Shown in pieces: positions 24,714-38,000 of a stretch of 64,000 nucleotides of DNA. The translations under genes and the position numbers were made by a program. A model generated the notes under the pieces. It worked only from the letters and a program-made list of their open reading frames with translations. It did no database searches and was not told where the DNA came from. Positions within the stretch are counted from its first letter, which is position 1. Each line of letters opens with the position of its first letter. The stretch is from Owenia fusiformis (Eukaryota; Annelida; Polychaeta; Sabellida; Oweniidae): positions 26,300,684-26,364,683 of the forward strand of contig CAIIXF020000012.1 of assembly GCA_903813345.2 (NCBI GenBank), read 5' to 3'.

Positions 24714-25217
24714 CACTGGTGATCTGCTCGATTACGCTGGTTACCAAAATGGTTCGTTTTGGTAACAAAATGTCGGAACGTCGAAGGTTCGATTTTTCTT
24801 TTTTCCTTATTACACGCGTCGAAGGCAGAATCCCCACGACATTTTCCTCACAAACGTATATCAGTATCATATGTTTTAGAAAAAATGTTTGCGAAAAAAT
24901 AGCTCAGAAGACAACTTAATCGTCGATTTAATTCTTCACTTAAGTTACATAAACGGTAGGGGATAAAAGTGCAGATCTTAACTGTTTTTCGAAATACCGT
25001 TTATGTTAATTAAGTGAGGAATTAAATCGACGATTTCGTCGTCTTCAGAACTATTTGTTCGCAAATGTGTACATTTTTTTAAACATATGATACTGATACA
25101 CGTTTGTGCCGTTGAATTCTGCCTACAACGTGTGAAATAAGGAAAAAAATCGTACCTTCGACGTTCCGACATTTTGTTACCGAAACGGTCCCAGCGTAAT
25201 TGAGTGGATATCCAGTG
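24714..25217. mobile_element. 504-bp foldback element, CACTGGTG termini, 5-bp TSD TATTT
   Basis: Almost the entire element is an inverted repeat. Both arms carry GATTACGCTGGT, AACAAAATGTCGGAACGTCG, GGTTCGATTT-like sequence and ATTAAATCGACGAT, meeting near 24960. It starts CACTGGTGATC and ends ATCCAGTG. TATTT precedes (24709-24713) and follows (25218-25222) it exactly. A second copy (51407-51842) also has an exact 5-bp duplication. CAC termini with 5-bp TSDs are features of Transib elements, but there is no transposase here, so the assignment is provisional. Confidence 0.8.
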
Positions 25218-25682
25218 TATTTGGTGTTTCACTGCACTTAAAATACTTTGTTGCGCGTGTGCATTACTCATCTACCCCGCCCAATTATTAATATTCTTAT
25301 TATTTTAATATAAATCAATGATCATAACTTGTTGGTTAAACCTATTATTTCATGACTAATTCACTTAAATATGAACATTACCCGCCATTATATGATACTA
25401 TTCATATTCGAATGAGTTGGCCATAAGAATAGTATGTTAATCCATCAGCCGTCAATTGAATTCGAAAGTGACGCAAATAGGAAGAAACTTGAATATCAGT
25501 TGTAAGCAACGCCTTGGGACACATCTAAAGGCAACAAGAATGATTGCCTAGGCGGGACTTTGATTTTTGGCGCTGGTCTAAAACATGGGCCCTCTCTGTT
25601 GCAAATACCTGTCAACAAGGAACAGTCTCGGCCAGTCCGGAGAGCGTTCCTTGTCCGCGGGTCTCACCGTATATGTACACCA

Positions 25683-27547
25683 CGCCTAACCATCAGCGTC
25701 AAAAAATAGCGGAGTACAGTTTTTGTATGGTGGCGCAAATCGACGGCTTTGAAGCAAAAACTATGACAAGGGTTTTAAAAAAATTATTTAGATGAAAATA
25801 GATACGATTTCGGGTGTAATAAAAACAGCATTCTCTTATATAGAAATGGTTTAACTTTCTAATTATGATAAAAGTTTTTCGAGCACTGCTCGGTTTTTTC
25901 TGACTGGAAAGGCAATTAAGAGTAGATTGCAAATATTGTATCTTTTTTCTGATTCGAGCCTCGTAAAATTCAAAATGGCCTTCTTATCTACGATTTCGCA
26001 ATAATTTTTCGATCCCTTCAAAGTATGGCTATATTATACTCAAATTGAAGGAATTTTGGAGTAGATCACAATTATGGTATTATTTTTCAGATTTGTACCT
26101 CAGAAAATTCAAAATGGCTGCTTTGCAGGAATTCACAATTCTAAAATCTAATTTTTTCAATTTTAACCAAAGTAATGAGTATAATTGATTGGAATTCGGT
26201 AATTGATATTTTTTCGTTGGGATTTGCTACTCCGCGGAGTTGCCGTTATCTAGTTATTTTCCCTGCCGTCTGAGAGTATGGATTATTTTTATGAGAATAT
26301 GTATTTGTTATCTACACATTTTAGAACAGATGAAGATTTGGCAAATAATCATTTCCTGTATATATTTAAAAAGATCAAATCTCTGCGGTGACTCATCTGC
26401 TGTACGGTGATGATTCCTTAGAATTTATGAAGTGTAATATATGAGCTCAGTATTAGCTTAATATCCCATAAGTTCTTGTGTAAAATTAAAATGCTGTATC
26501 CCATTCAACATTGAAAAAGATCAATTCTTATGTTTCCATTCATTTCTAATAACAAGGATTAAATACTGAAACACATTCAACTCTAAGCTTACTGTTCGAA
26601 CAAGAGGTAAAGACGTGTCAGATCTACATCATCACTGGTGAGTTTCAAGCTAAGGTTACGGCCGTCACCTTCGCATTTAAGACGGCAGACAGGAAGTATT
26701 AATTTCGATATTTTTAGTTTTCATGGAATAAACTAATTTGAGAGTTGACTATATGCTTTGATATCATTTGAACTAAACCAGGCTTTTCTCATATGCCTAA
26801 CAAAGATACAGCCATCTTTACCCCATGCAAGATATTGCATCTTTCATCCTAAAAGGTCACACGTGCAAGATGAGATTTACTTGTGACATCACTTGTTTAA
26901 AAACATCAATAACATAGCAACAAAAATACTGAGGTTGTGGGTTTAATGATTCGTACCGTATCATACATTCCCAGTAACCTTCCATTAAGCGGTGGAAGAT
27001 ATCTTTGAACTGTGGCGCCCACGCACTATATATGAACAAATGATCAAACTCCAGAGTTTCCATTTCATATAAGCTTAGTCTCATTTAGTTCATCGAAGCC
27101 TAACGCCAACTATAAAGAAGTTTAATTCAAAGAAAATTTAAAATATCGAAATCGACACTTCCTTTACTTCTCATAAAAATAATCCATACTCTCAGACGGC
27201 AGGGAAAATAATAACCAAAAGAAATGGGAAAAAACAATCTCTTTCACTCGGGTCGATTATGTGGGCCGATTCACTCAGAAAAAATCCGAACAGTGCTCGT
27301 AAAACATTTATCATAATTAGAAAGTTAAAACCATTTCTAAGAGAATGCTGTTTTTATTTCACATGAAATCGTATTTTTCTTCATCAAATTCATTTTTTAG
27401 AACCCTTGTCATAGTATTTGCTTCAAAGCCGTCGATTTTTATGATTTGCATCAACCCTTATAGTTTTTGCTTCAACTCATTTAATTTTCGTACTACTATA
27501 TTTTTGACGCTGTACGGTGACGCCTGCTTACGCGATGGTTAGGCGTG
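25683..27547. mobile_element. ~1.9-kb inverted-repeat element
   Basis: Outer arms (about 25683-25915 and 27290-27547) are inverted copies. Shared stretches include CGCCTAACCATC, AAATCGACGGCTTTGAAGC, ACTATGACAAGGGTT, AAAAACAGCATTCTCTTA and TAACTTTCTAATTATGATAA. A further inner pair (26262-26294 and 27170-27203) shares CCCTGCCGTCTGAGAGTATG. The arms differ by insertions. The centre (26.3-27.1 kb) has a 75-codon minus-strand frame (26857-27084) that I do not recognise. Ends and target duplication are unresolved; probably a decayed DNA transposon. Confidence 0.6.
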
Positions 27548-27549
27548 AC

Positions 27550-28440
27550 ACGGTAGTTTTGAAAAGTTAATTCGATCTATTTAAACATGAAGTTTAACTT
27601 CAATTACAATCTAAAATCGTCGAAGAATAAAATAATGGAACGATCAGATAAGAATTGCAAAAGCTAGGGCGATAGCCAGTTGATATGATTTCTGTGTAGG
27701 GGCATTTCCGTAAAATACAAGTCAGCTAAATCCCTAATGTGATTAACCGAGCGGCAGTATATCATGGTATTAACATCTTATTATATCAAGGAATGATTAT
27801 ACAAGGAGGAAAAAGTCTAACATTAATGCCACATCATTCTATTTAGTGAGCATAGATTACGAAATTTCAAAAGTTTATGCTTCCACACATGAGTTTTCTT
27901 GGTCTAACATTTGGTAATGGATTGAATAAACGTTTCAAAATTATCATATACGTATACGGTAAACCCTGCGGTTTTTAGATTTGATACGTTATGTCATATT
28001 CATGCAAGGAAAGGCAGGGAATCAATATTAATGCTATAAAGACGGGAAATTTCATTTTTGTACGTGGCGTTTTGGGCCTGTGCTAGCGTCAATATGTAGG
28101 CTAATTATTTTAATCAATACGCAGCATTATAATACGTACTTAAAACGTATTTTTTCTCGCGAATTCTCTCATTTAATACAAAATGATGAATGTGCTCTTA
28201 ATTACGCGCATGCGCAAATTGCCAACTAAGCATTTTCTAATGAAGCTACCCAAGGAGGATTTGCTCCCAGAATGCAACACCGATATTCTGCAAAACAATC
28301 ACCTAGCGATAGCTTTGTTGGAGAGTATCGGGTCATTCTCCATGCAGTCGTACAAATTATACAGACACGAATAGCAAATGACGCATGCGTGGAGATTAAA
28401 GAATATCGAGTTGGAACCCTGGCTTCCAATCCTCCTTGGA
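27550..28440. other. unassigned intergenic DNA
   Basis: No gene is recognised. Near 28245-28275 and 28420-28440 the words GGAGGATTTGCTCCCAGAATG and AATCCTCCTTGG are partly inverted copies. Confidence 0.4.
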
Positions 28441-28445
28441 AGCTA

Positions 28446-28592
28446 CCTGTTACATTAGTTACATCTACTCAATTGCTGTTCTAACGAAGGCGGAGGTGTT
28501 ACACTTGCCAAAATTGCTTCGTTACGAGGCGTTTTTGTCAAAATGCTTGGTAACGAAGCATTTCAACTCTTCTGTGTAACAGGGATCAATGT
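28446..28592. mobile_element. small MITE with CCTGTTACA ends
   Basis: Left end CCTGTTACATTAG and right end CTGTGTAACAGG are inverted. Inner CTAACGAAG and GGTAACGAAGC recur. The same left end (CCTGTTACACTG, then TCTAACGAAGC) occurs at about 24657, interrupted there by the foldback element. Confidence 0.5.
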
Positions 28593-28599
28593 AACATGT

Positions 28600-29050
28600 G
28601 TGAAAAATTGAATCAAATCCGTCAAGTAGTTTTCCTGGAATCGCTATGACAAGATTTATCTAAAAAACAAGATGGCCGCCAGAATGCAAGATGGCCGCTG
28701 AAAAGTAAATCAGCTCCCCCTAGAACTTCCTACCATTTAACATGTGTGGAAATTTGAAGTAAATCAGTCGAGTGGTTAATAACAAGCTATACTGACCTAT
28801 TTTAGAACCAAATTAGGACTATTATTAAATTAATTCCACCACTTGGAAGTGCCCCATGAGTCTTAAAATTTTTTCGAAAAACAGTTGAGATCTGCACTTT
28901 TAACCAAAACCGTTTCTGCAACTTAAGTGAGGAATTAAATCGACGATCCTCTTATCGTCTGAAATAATTTTTCACAAACATGTAAATTCTCTAAACGTTT
29001 GGGATTAAAAACGTCGTGGGGATTCTGCCTACAACGCGTGAAATATATGT
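28600..29050. repeat. fragments of the AAGATGGCCGC module and of the foldback family
   Basis: 28600-28790 repeats the AAGATGGCCGC / CTAGAACTTCCT module seen at 24.4-24.66 kb. 28865-29045 is a partial copy of one half of the 504-bp foldback element (AAAACAGTTGAGATCTGCAC, GAGGAATTAAATCGACGAT, GATTCTGCCTACAACGCGTG). Terminal CACTGGTG ends are missing. Confidence 0.65.
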
Positions 29051-29688
29051 CTCTGTTCTAATAAAGTAACATGAAAAGTTAGTAAATGGCCTAAAAGTTT
29101 ATTTTCTATACTCCAAGTAAAAATTCAATCCAAGTGCAATATTTTACATATTTCCCTACGTTGTGTTGTGATCGTTGATAAAAACTGTTCAGACGATGAT
29201 TTTCTGAGATGATACTGAAGAATAGTCCGAAAGTATGGAAAGTTCCCCAGGGAAGGTTCCAAAAAGGAGGCGAATTATAATATCCCATAATTACCAAATA
29301 AATGAACAATTATGAACAAATTAAAGAACTTATTAATTAACTCCTCTAAAAGGAGGTAAATGTTGGTTCCCATAAGGAACCAATAGAAAAGCAAGAAGAT
29401 TAATGTTATAGAGTAGAATATACTGGACTTAAAAATCCTCCTTAATGAGAATTGGAACTTTCCTGATAGAAAAGACATAACAATATGAAAAGAGCCAAGA
29501 TTTTAATGTTATTTATGAATGATATCACGTATTGAGTGCACGTGAACTAAAGAAGAATAGAGAATAGAAATGATGTACATCAAATGTATAGAACAATAAA
29601 ATATATCTTGAAACTTAAAAATCAACGTGATATAAAAATGAAGTTTGTACCCAAATTTAATGTATATGAATCCCTAGAACCTGTTTCA
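29050..29688. other. unassigned intergenic DNA upstream of the duplication
   Basis: AT-rich, no gene recognised. It ends where similarity between the two SLC22 upstream regions begins. Confidence 0.4.
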
Positions 29689-29975
29689 ACTATCTGAAAA
29701 TATCGTAAATCAGACCCGGATACAATGAACACATGAACGTCGTAGTTAAGGAAGTTATACACAATGATGGGAACCTATATTTCCTAGTCACTAACGATGT
29801 GTTCAGTAAATTCCAAGTTTGACATAATGTAAAACACGTTCACTTTATAGATGTCAATTGTAAATAGGAAAACACGTACGAACTGCACTTTTCGGTCATC
29901 TATTGGTCTGCCGAGCTGGATAATACAACATTAGTTTGAAATATATGTTTATTGAGTTCGCTTTTCAGGAGCGGG

Positions 29976-30145
29976 ACCGTGAAAGAAATGATGGTCCCCC
30001 AGGGATTATGCACCCCTTTCTTAATGGCCCTTACTGGCCCTGATTATGTAAAAGATAATGAGGGAAAGAGTTGTATTTTGATCACCATATAAATCAATGG
30101 AGAGTAGGACCATAATTTGATAGGACCCCTACCCTTTTACACCGG
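29976..30145. mobile_element. ~170-bp MITE, CCGGTG family, copy B
   Basis: Starts ACCGTGAAAGAAATGATGG and ends CTACCCTTTTACACCGG. The duplicate region at about 55915-55970 has unrelated sequence at this point (GGCTGGGATGAATTCAG), so the element is specific to unit 1. A small local replacement accompanied insertion or loss. Confidence 0.75.
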
Positions 30146-30689
30146 AACTTGGCAATCGCTCCGAAGATACGCTGTGACTCGAACCTAATCAAGTATGAAA
30201 TACACTTCATAAACCAATAGTGGCACGTCGATGCAAGTTTTTAAATGGATTTTCATTTAGGTTCAAACAATACATTTCAATCCATATTAAAGTTTAGTCA
30301 TTTTACAATAATATTGATGGAAAAGAGGATAGCACACATACACATTTCGCATCATGTGGTGTGATTCTAAAGTTAAACTCTTGGCAACCATTGCCTAAAA
30401 TAGCCGCGTTTCACGTTTCCCTAGACATTAAGCATTTACAATAGTATGAAAAGTATACAAAATGAAAAATATGAAACAGTATAAACTTGTAGTACGTGTA
30501 ATTACCATATATATACAATATGTATGTATTGTCCTCCCATTTATTTCCTATTCCTACTTTAACATCTATTAAATAGTATTCTTCTATGTTTCTTTTCAGC
30601 CCCAGAAAGGTTGGACGCACTTTAACATTTACATAAATATATATCTCTCCTGTACGAATATATAGGTAAAATTGTATTTATTAATATTG

Positions 30690-30974
30690 TTTCACGATTT
30701 ATAGTTAATGGTCATAAAGTGATTGTAGTTTTATAGTTTTTTACAATCTATAAATTCGGAAAATTACTTAACAATCCATTCATATATCTTTCTAATTTCC
30801 CATAATTCTTTCAAAATTCATTAACATCATAATGAAAGGTCATCTAATCTTTTATAGATATTTAAATATGGTGGGGTCGAGTTTACTAAGGGTTGATATT
30901 ACTTGGGATGGACTTGACTTAGGGTTGAATTGATTTGGGTTGAGTTGATTTTGGGTTGAGTTGACCAGTAACCA
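30690..30974. mobile_element. partial Foldback-like element (one arm)
   Basis: The segment ending GGGTTGAGTTGACCAGTAAC is built of diverged ~16-bp repeats of (GGGTTGAGTTGACTTG). Its inner flank (AATTCTTTCAAAATTCAT, then ATGGTGGGGTC) matches the inner flank of the complete element at 61678-62749. The opposite arm was not found, so this copy is truncated. Confidence 0.65.
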
Positions 30975-31460
30975 GAGTGCATATTCGAAAAAGGCTTTGC
31001 GACTCGTGAACTCTAAATCAAGCCTTCTAAACTTAATTTACCGTACTCGTGTTATTGAAATATAAATACAGAGAGGCTAACCTCGAAAAGCGAGTTCTAT
31101 TTTTAGCGTGACCGCATACTCAGCACACAATTATCTTTATATTGTTATTTTCTTAAACTGTGCAAATACATAACTTCACCATATTTTTAGCCATTCAACG
31201 CTCACTCAATGCAGGATGCACGTTTTATATAACTTCATATTAGAATGAAAATTGCATGATATACATGTCCTATGTTCCATAACCAATTTGTGAATATATC
31301 TTGGATTTATATTTTTTGATTTATATAACAGTTATACAATGCTTTACGTTTTATTCAAATGCATTAGCCATTATGTTAGTTAAACATTTTTACAGCATAA
31401 AGGGACATTCGTGAAATATTGCTCTATAAGTTATTACATTGAGCTTACCTGTGTCCAACT

Positions 31461-31953
31461 ATTAAGTGAAAACACAAAATGAAATCCTATGCTAAGGGCT
31501 GATGTGAAAAAGTCAGTCCACCCCAGTGGGGATCGAACCCACGACCCCTTGCTATCCGGGCATGTGCTCTACTACTGAGCAACAGGACCGACTGGCTTTT
31601 TCTTTTTTTATTCTTTTTTTATTCATTGAAAAACATTTGAAAGCAGTTACATTAACATATAAAATATACATAATATCATAGGAGTCACACAATGTTCCAT
31701 CATATTCTATTTTTTAAGGCATCCAACCATACTAGTCTAATCTAATCTAGTACCCATAATTTCCCACCTTCTTCCCTGCCTATTTGCTCATCAATATTAC
31801 AATAAGAACATATGCTTTAAATCCTTTAAAGGTAGGCCTTAACATCGAGTATTTGCACAGATACACATAACTTTTAAATATGCTCCATATATTTGTCAGG
31901 ATAATTGTTCTGTCATTTATACACACTGGTCCTATTAAAATATTCTGTTTTGT
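31461..31953. mobile_element. 493-bp insertion with 14-bp target duplication, containing a tRNA-derived head
   Basis: ACCTGTGTCCAACT (31447-31460) and ACCTGTGTACAACT (31954-31967) flank the insert. The duplicate region has the site once (ACCTTTGTACAACT at 56342-56355). Long variable TSDs point to LINE-type integration, as used by SINEs. On the minus strand, about 31592-31515, lies a tRNA-like head with box A (TTGCTCAGTAGTAGAGC) and box B (GGTTCGATCCC). The remaining 360 bp on the other side is unassigned, so the insert may be composite. Confidence 0.65.
31515..31592 (-). repeat. tRNA-derived SINE head
   Basis: Good pol III box A and box B and a plausible T arm (GTGGG-TTCGATC-CCCAC). The acceptor stem does not close (only GTCC/GGAC pair) and three extra bases precede the 3' end, so it is not a functional tRNA. 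This is the usual state of a tRNA-derived SINE promoter. Confidence 0.6.
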
Positions 31954-31996
31954 ACCTGTGTACAACTGCCTTAAACCCAATAGGAAAACGACCATT

Positions 31997-32005
31997 CATA
32001 AAAAG
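31997..32005 (+). promoter_or_regulatory. TATA-like box of SLC22 copy 1
   Basis: CATAAAAAG lies 37-45 bp upstream of the start codon and is conserved at the same distance in copy 2 (56385-56393). The intervening sequence (ACAACGCACTGCGGGTA) is also conserved. It would give a very short 5' UTR. Motif-based inference. Confidence 0.3.
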
Positions 32006-32041
32006 ATAAAACAACGCACTGCGGGTAGTTGAAACGCAAAC

Positions 32042-35000
32042 ATGAAGACGTTCGATGGAATCCTTGATGAAATTGGAGGAATGGGAAGGTACCAAATACT
32101 TGCTATATTCTTATTAGCACTACTTGAAATCCCAGGGGCGTTCCATAATATCAACTACGTCTACATTGGTGCAAAACAAGACCATTTTTGCGCACCATCG
32201 CCTGAGTTATCTGCGTTGAATCTAACCAAAGATGAACTAAGAAATTACACCATACCGTATGAAGTGAAAGATGGAACACGTGAATACATGAAATGCGGAC
32301 AGTTTCGTCGGAACTATTCCTCGATCGGCAGAAATGATGTGCAGCTCTGGCTTGATGAATATATCAAAGAGAACTATACACAACCCGACGATTTGCCCAT
32401 TGGGGAATGTAGCGGGTGGTTGTATGATACGAGTATATACCAGACAACCATTATATCCGAGGTGAGTATACCATGTACATAAAAACGTGTGAACGTAGAA
32501 CAAATATTATTAGGTTACCACTATCAAAATAAGGTAACATTGTGTAAAAGTATTGCTTTTGATTAATGTATTTAACTATACTCTGTCAAGTCCGCACGAG
32601 GATCAATTCAATGAAATACTTCATTATCTAGGTTTTTTTCAAAATTGGACCCACATCTAGGGAATAAATGGGAGTACCCCCAAAGGGCTAACCACATCTT
32701 TCACTTTCAGTGGGACCTCGTTTGTAATGACCGTGTTTTGGGTCCAACCACTCAATCAATATATATGGCAGGACGATTGTTTGGATCTATTATTTGTGGT
32801 TACCTTAGCGACAGGTATGTATGGTCCTGTGATTCTATATTAACGTTTCATGAATGATTTATCTTGAAATGAAAAGTAAAGATTGCATACTTCAGACAAA
32901 ATAAAAGTTGTCTAGTAGTGGCAATAGTATTCGCAACTTGTATTATGTAACGAGTTATTATTGTCCAACATTTTGTATATATTTAATTTATTTATTTAAC
33001 ATAGGTCGGTTTACGTTGTTGTAACCCACAAGCTGCTTTTCCACATCGTATAGAAAGGAAACGAATGCTAAAGGATATAAGCCCAAGACTCAATGCATCG
33101 CTTGCTGAATCATACCATGAAGGTGTTGTTTCCAAACCTTTGCATGACCGCGCAGCGGGAATGCAAAGTTTAGGAAACAACGCCTGGGTGGTATAAAGCA
33201 GCTACAATGCATTGAGTCTTGGGGTTAAATTCTTTTTACATGATTGCAATTTTTCTATAAAATCATCTAGAAGGAACACAATCACTAAAATAACACATTT
33301 TTCAATGAAATGTTTTGCAAGGGGTCAAGTTGGCAAGTCATCAAATCCAATGGGGAAATCCATTCATCACCATGACAACTGTTTAATAGCGACCTTGCAT
33401 GTGTTATTGATATTTCACACACCGTACATTATCTGAATACTCTGTTCTGATTGGCCTAAAACGGACACCCTTGCTTAGTTATGTGTGAATAAAGGAGTTA
33501 AGCCTAAGACTCACATTGTTTGTTGGATCATACCACGAAGGCGTTATTTCTAAACTTTACAGGACCTCGCAGCGGGAATGCAAAGTTTAGGAAGCAACGC
33601 CTGAGTGGTATGAAGCAGCTACAATGCATTGAGTCTTTGGCTTAAATTATTTTCACACAATACACATTTTTTCTATAAAATCATCTTAAAGGATCGAAAT
33701 AAAAAAAGAACACATTTTCAATGAAATTTTTGCAAGGGTCAAGTTGGCAAGTTATCAAATCCAAATGGGAAAAATCCATTCACCACCATGGCAACTATTC
33801 AACTAGCGACCTTGCATGTGTATTGATATTTCACACACTGTACATTATGTGAATACTCTGTTTTGATTGGCTGGAATCAGACACGCCTTGCCTAGTTTTG
33901 TCATGCAGAATTACTTTCTGGCCAGTCAGAACACAATGTAGAAAATAAACACGCTCATTTGATAGAACTACATAACTCAAGCTGTCTTAAATAATGTAAC
34001 CAAAAGGCATTTAAACCATGGGGTGATTTCGGTAAGCGTTACTCCTTTCTGGCCAATCAGAACTCAATAGAACATAAACAATTTTAACTTTGCATAACGC
34101 ATTGCCGATAAAAATCCATTACCGGTGTAAAAGGGTGGGAGGTCCTAACAAAGTATGGCCCTACTCTCCATTGACCCATATGGTGACCTAAATACAACTC
34201 TTTCCCTCATTATCTCATACACAATCAGGGCCAGTAATGGCCGTTCAGAAAGAGGACCATAATCCCTGGGGAAACATCATTTCTTTCACATCGGTTCTGT
34301 TCGTGACGTCATGTTTTTTCCCAGGAAATCTTATTTTGCCACTAAAACAAACGGAACGAGTCGAGAGTCTGTTGGAATACTATTTTACATACCAATATCT
34401 GCTTAATCTATTGTAGTGAGAAAAAATAAACAGAAACCGAATTAGCACTTTAATGCAACTAATAACTGAGGTATGGCTTGTTGCAAGGGTTCACATTTGG
34501 ATGCAGAGGTCAACCTAGGATTCCCTTGGATTAAAAAGGAATATTGATATGACAAGCGGGCACACAACCCCTTCCCTCAATTGTCTAATACACAAAGCAC
34601 CACCCTCCATGAAATGGAACAACTTACTTTTATTAATGTTGCTCGCTAGATCTGATAATACCCTTAAAAATTCTGAAAAATTGCAGATATGGGAGAAAGA
34701 TTGTGGTCTTCGTCACCCTAGTTACGCACCTTGTTATCGCAATTGGATCGGCCTACTCCCCTAACTATATTGTGTTTGCGATCAGCCGATTTCTCATTGC
34801 ATTTCTCTTCTCTGGGCTTGCCATGGCTCTTCACATCTGGAGTAAGTAACATAGCACTTGGATTCGTACCACTATATGAAATAGAGAATATTGCTTTGTT
34901 ATAAGCAGTGTCTATTTGTAAGAATCTCTTGTAATGTGCAGTAATCAGCAAAAATACTCAGCACATATAAACAGAGACAGTACAGAGACAATACTCGCTG

Positions 35001-38000
35001 CATATATGGAACACTCTGTATATTCAAGTATTGCTCCTCTTTATTTGTAGAACAGCACAAATAAGCACTGATTATACTCAAATATATGCAAACGCAATAC
35101 TCCGTAAGTGTGCAATATAGTCACACATTATAATTGCCTCTTTCTGAATATATTAAGCTATTTCTAAGTTGCTCTGCTCATTTTATAACTAAGTATACAA
35201 ATAAATAACGGACTATTTGTGCGTATTTTTCTATTAAGCATGATAAAACAACACAACTAAAGAATGTAAGTACCGTAGTTCTTAATGAATATGACTTTAC
35301 CTGTGTATACAGGGGCGGATCTGGGAACCAACAAGGGGGGGGGCCCAAACTTGTGGTCTGAGAAAAAAACGTCCGCGCTTGCGCGGAAAAAATTTTGGGC
35401 CCCAAAAACCCAAAAGTGGGCCCAAATTTTGAAATTTTGAGGCCCATTTTCTTCAAAATTTGGCCTAAAATTAAAAAACAAGGCCTTAGAAGGCCAATTT
35501 AAGACCTAAAAGGCCTACTTTTCGGGGCCTTAAAGCCTTTTTTGGCTCAAAATTTTTTTTGGGCACAATTTTTTTTTCTGGGCCCACCCAAGGGGGGGGG
35601 GGCCCGGGCCCCTGGGCCCCCCCCCCCCAGATCCGCCAGTGGTATAATAAGCGACTACAGGATGGATTTCGAAATAATCTATTTTTACTATAATTGTGAT
35701 TTTTCGACACCTTTTAAGTCACACCGGAAAAGAGAAATCTTCCTTGTAGTTATCAATAAGTTGCTAATAAAGAATACTTGTGCAAACCCATGTTTTTAAT
35801 GGAGATCGCCCCCCCCCCCCCCCCCGACGGAAAGCTGGCTACACCGCTGAACTTGTTATCTCTACTTTTAGAGTCAATGCAACCTAATTCTTCCTGAGAA
35901 GGTATTATAATTTAACAACCTGTTACCACCGTTTGTATTAAATCATGGATTATGCATAGGAATTCTATTTACTTTTTCAAATCGCTGCTTTGTTTTCCAT
36001 TCCCCATGATCAAAGCAAATGGTAGTCTAGACTCTTTTGGTCATGTTTTCGATTGCATTTAAAATCTGCACATCAATTCAGAACCATAAAATATAAATCA
36101 CTGGAGCGACGTCCAACATCTTTTAATCCGCTTAATAAGTGATTCTTGCCTTTGAATTAAAGCCCATGTTAAATTCCTCCCGGAAAAGCCGGTATTTAGA
36201 AAAAAATATGACAGGTAATGGAATCGAAAGAAGATTACCTTTAAATCATTTTATAGTGTTTATGTTTTAATCAGCGTTGATTTCATTGTCTTATATAACT
36301 CATTTACAGGAGTTTTGTATTCCCGATGCACTTGGTCATAGTTTGCCCGGGATAGTTTGTTTATAATAAATTGATTTAAGTTTAAATAGAAAAGAAAGAT
36401 AGTATTCTAATTTGAATTTTAGGAACTGGGTTTCAAAAACCGGCTTTTTAACTTCAGTTTGAAACTGGCTTTTAATAACCCTGCTTTTTGAGAACTATAG
36501 ATTGCAAATGCGGTTGCCTTCGTGTACTTTTCATTGTTTCGGTGCAGTTTTGTGAATCAAAATATCATTTTTTGATAACTTGATAATATGAGAATGAAGA
36601 GACAAAACCTGATCAGAGATACCCTTGTTTCTATTTTGAATTGGACCTTGCTTTGTTTTCCATTCCCAAATACATTCACAAAACTTTAATCCCTAATTAT
36701 TCAATTCTTGCAAATGAGTTAAGTTCTCACTGATATTAATCCGTTTGTTATAGTTAAATGGATTAATTTCTATAGCCAGTTTTTCTAAATCCCCGTGCTA
36801 CATTGTATAATTAAATTTCTTTAAATTCAGAAATTAACCGATTATATCTGAAGGAATGCAAAAGGTAGTTCAACATTTTAAGGATACAACTGAACAAGGT
36901 GGGCATGGATACCGGGAGGGGGGACTTTAGCTACATTATTATCAGATGTTTGGATTGTTCACTTCTAAGGATGTTATTTTAGCGAGTAATGCAATCAGAC
37001 GGCTTGTGCACAATGGTGTTACCTATAATTAGTTCTGGGATGATTTTTGAATCCATGGGAAAGTAATATCTGAGATCAAGGCATTTGTTGAAATAAAATA
37101 TTGAGAATTTTAATACCAATTATATTTTCAATAGTTTCATTTAGCGTATTTGATGTGAGTTTATCTTCTGCTTCCTCTAGCATCTGGGTTCCTAGTAAAT
37201 TATGATCCCGGGATTATGATGTAAAGTAAAAAAGGTTTTTGACTTGTAATACTAAATGTACGTGTACAGGTACTTTGTCGAAATCTCTATCCCCGATTAA
37301 AGCTTTAATTATCGCAAAATAATAAACAATTGTATCAAAATATTGAAAACTCAGTATTACATGTCAAATGACAGCTCTTATTATGTGAAAATGTGAGTAA
37401 AATGCACTACATCTGCAAATACATGTATGCAATCGCATTCAAACTTGATTGATTTAAATTGTTTGAATGTCTAAAAATAGCTTTAATAATATATTTTACT
37501 TAAATCATGGTGAATGGCTTTCAAAACATTTGATTGCAACCCATATTTCAGTTTGGAACAAAATACTCAATCAGCGGCCGATGAATCGCGGCAAATGTGA
37601 CCCAGACATTAGCGAGGAAAATACATTTGACCCAATAATCCCCTGCTGAATCCCCATATAGATAATATACACCAAGGCCTACACAAATATAAAATAAGGG
37701 TCCGAACAAATATTTTACAACTAGATAAGCCATTTATCTGATTAAATTATGTCTATCAATCTCTTGATTGCAGATTATTAAAGAGATACATGTATTATGT
37801 CGGGAGGGGGTCAAGGATCTTGAGGCAAGATTAATACAATTCTTAAATCATCAGAATGTCATTCAGATTTACTATGAATAAGCTTGTTATTTGAATTAAA
37901 ACTGAATACATCAAAAAGTGAATTATTAGTTTGTATTTTGAATGCTAAGAATGAAATGGTAATTCTATACAAATCACAAATACCATTCAAAACAATTCCT

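Noticed and set aside
31515-31592. functional tRNA
   Set aside because: Boxes A and B are good but the acceptor stem does not close and there are extra bases before the 3' end; better explained as a SINE head.
35310-35641. firm assignment to hAT
   Set aside because: Ends look hAT-like but only a 5-bp flanking repeat is visible instead of 8 bp.
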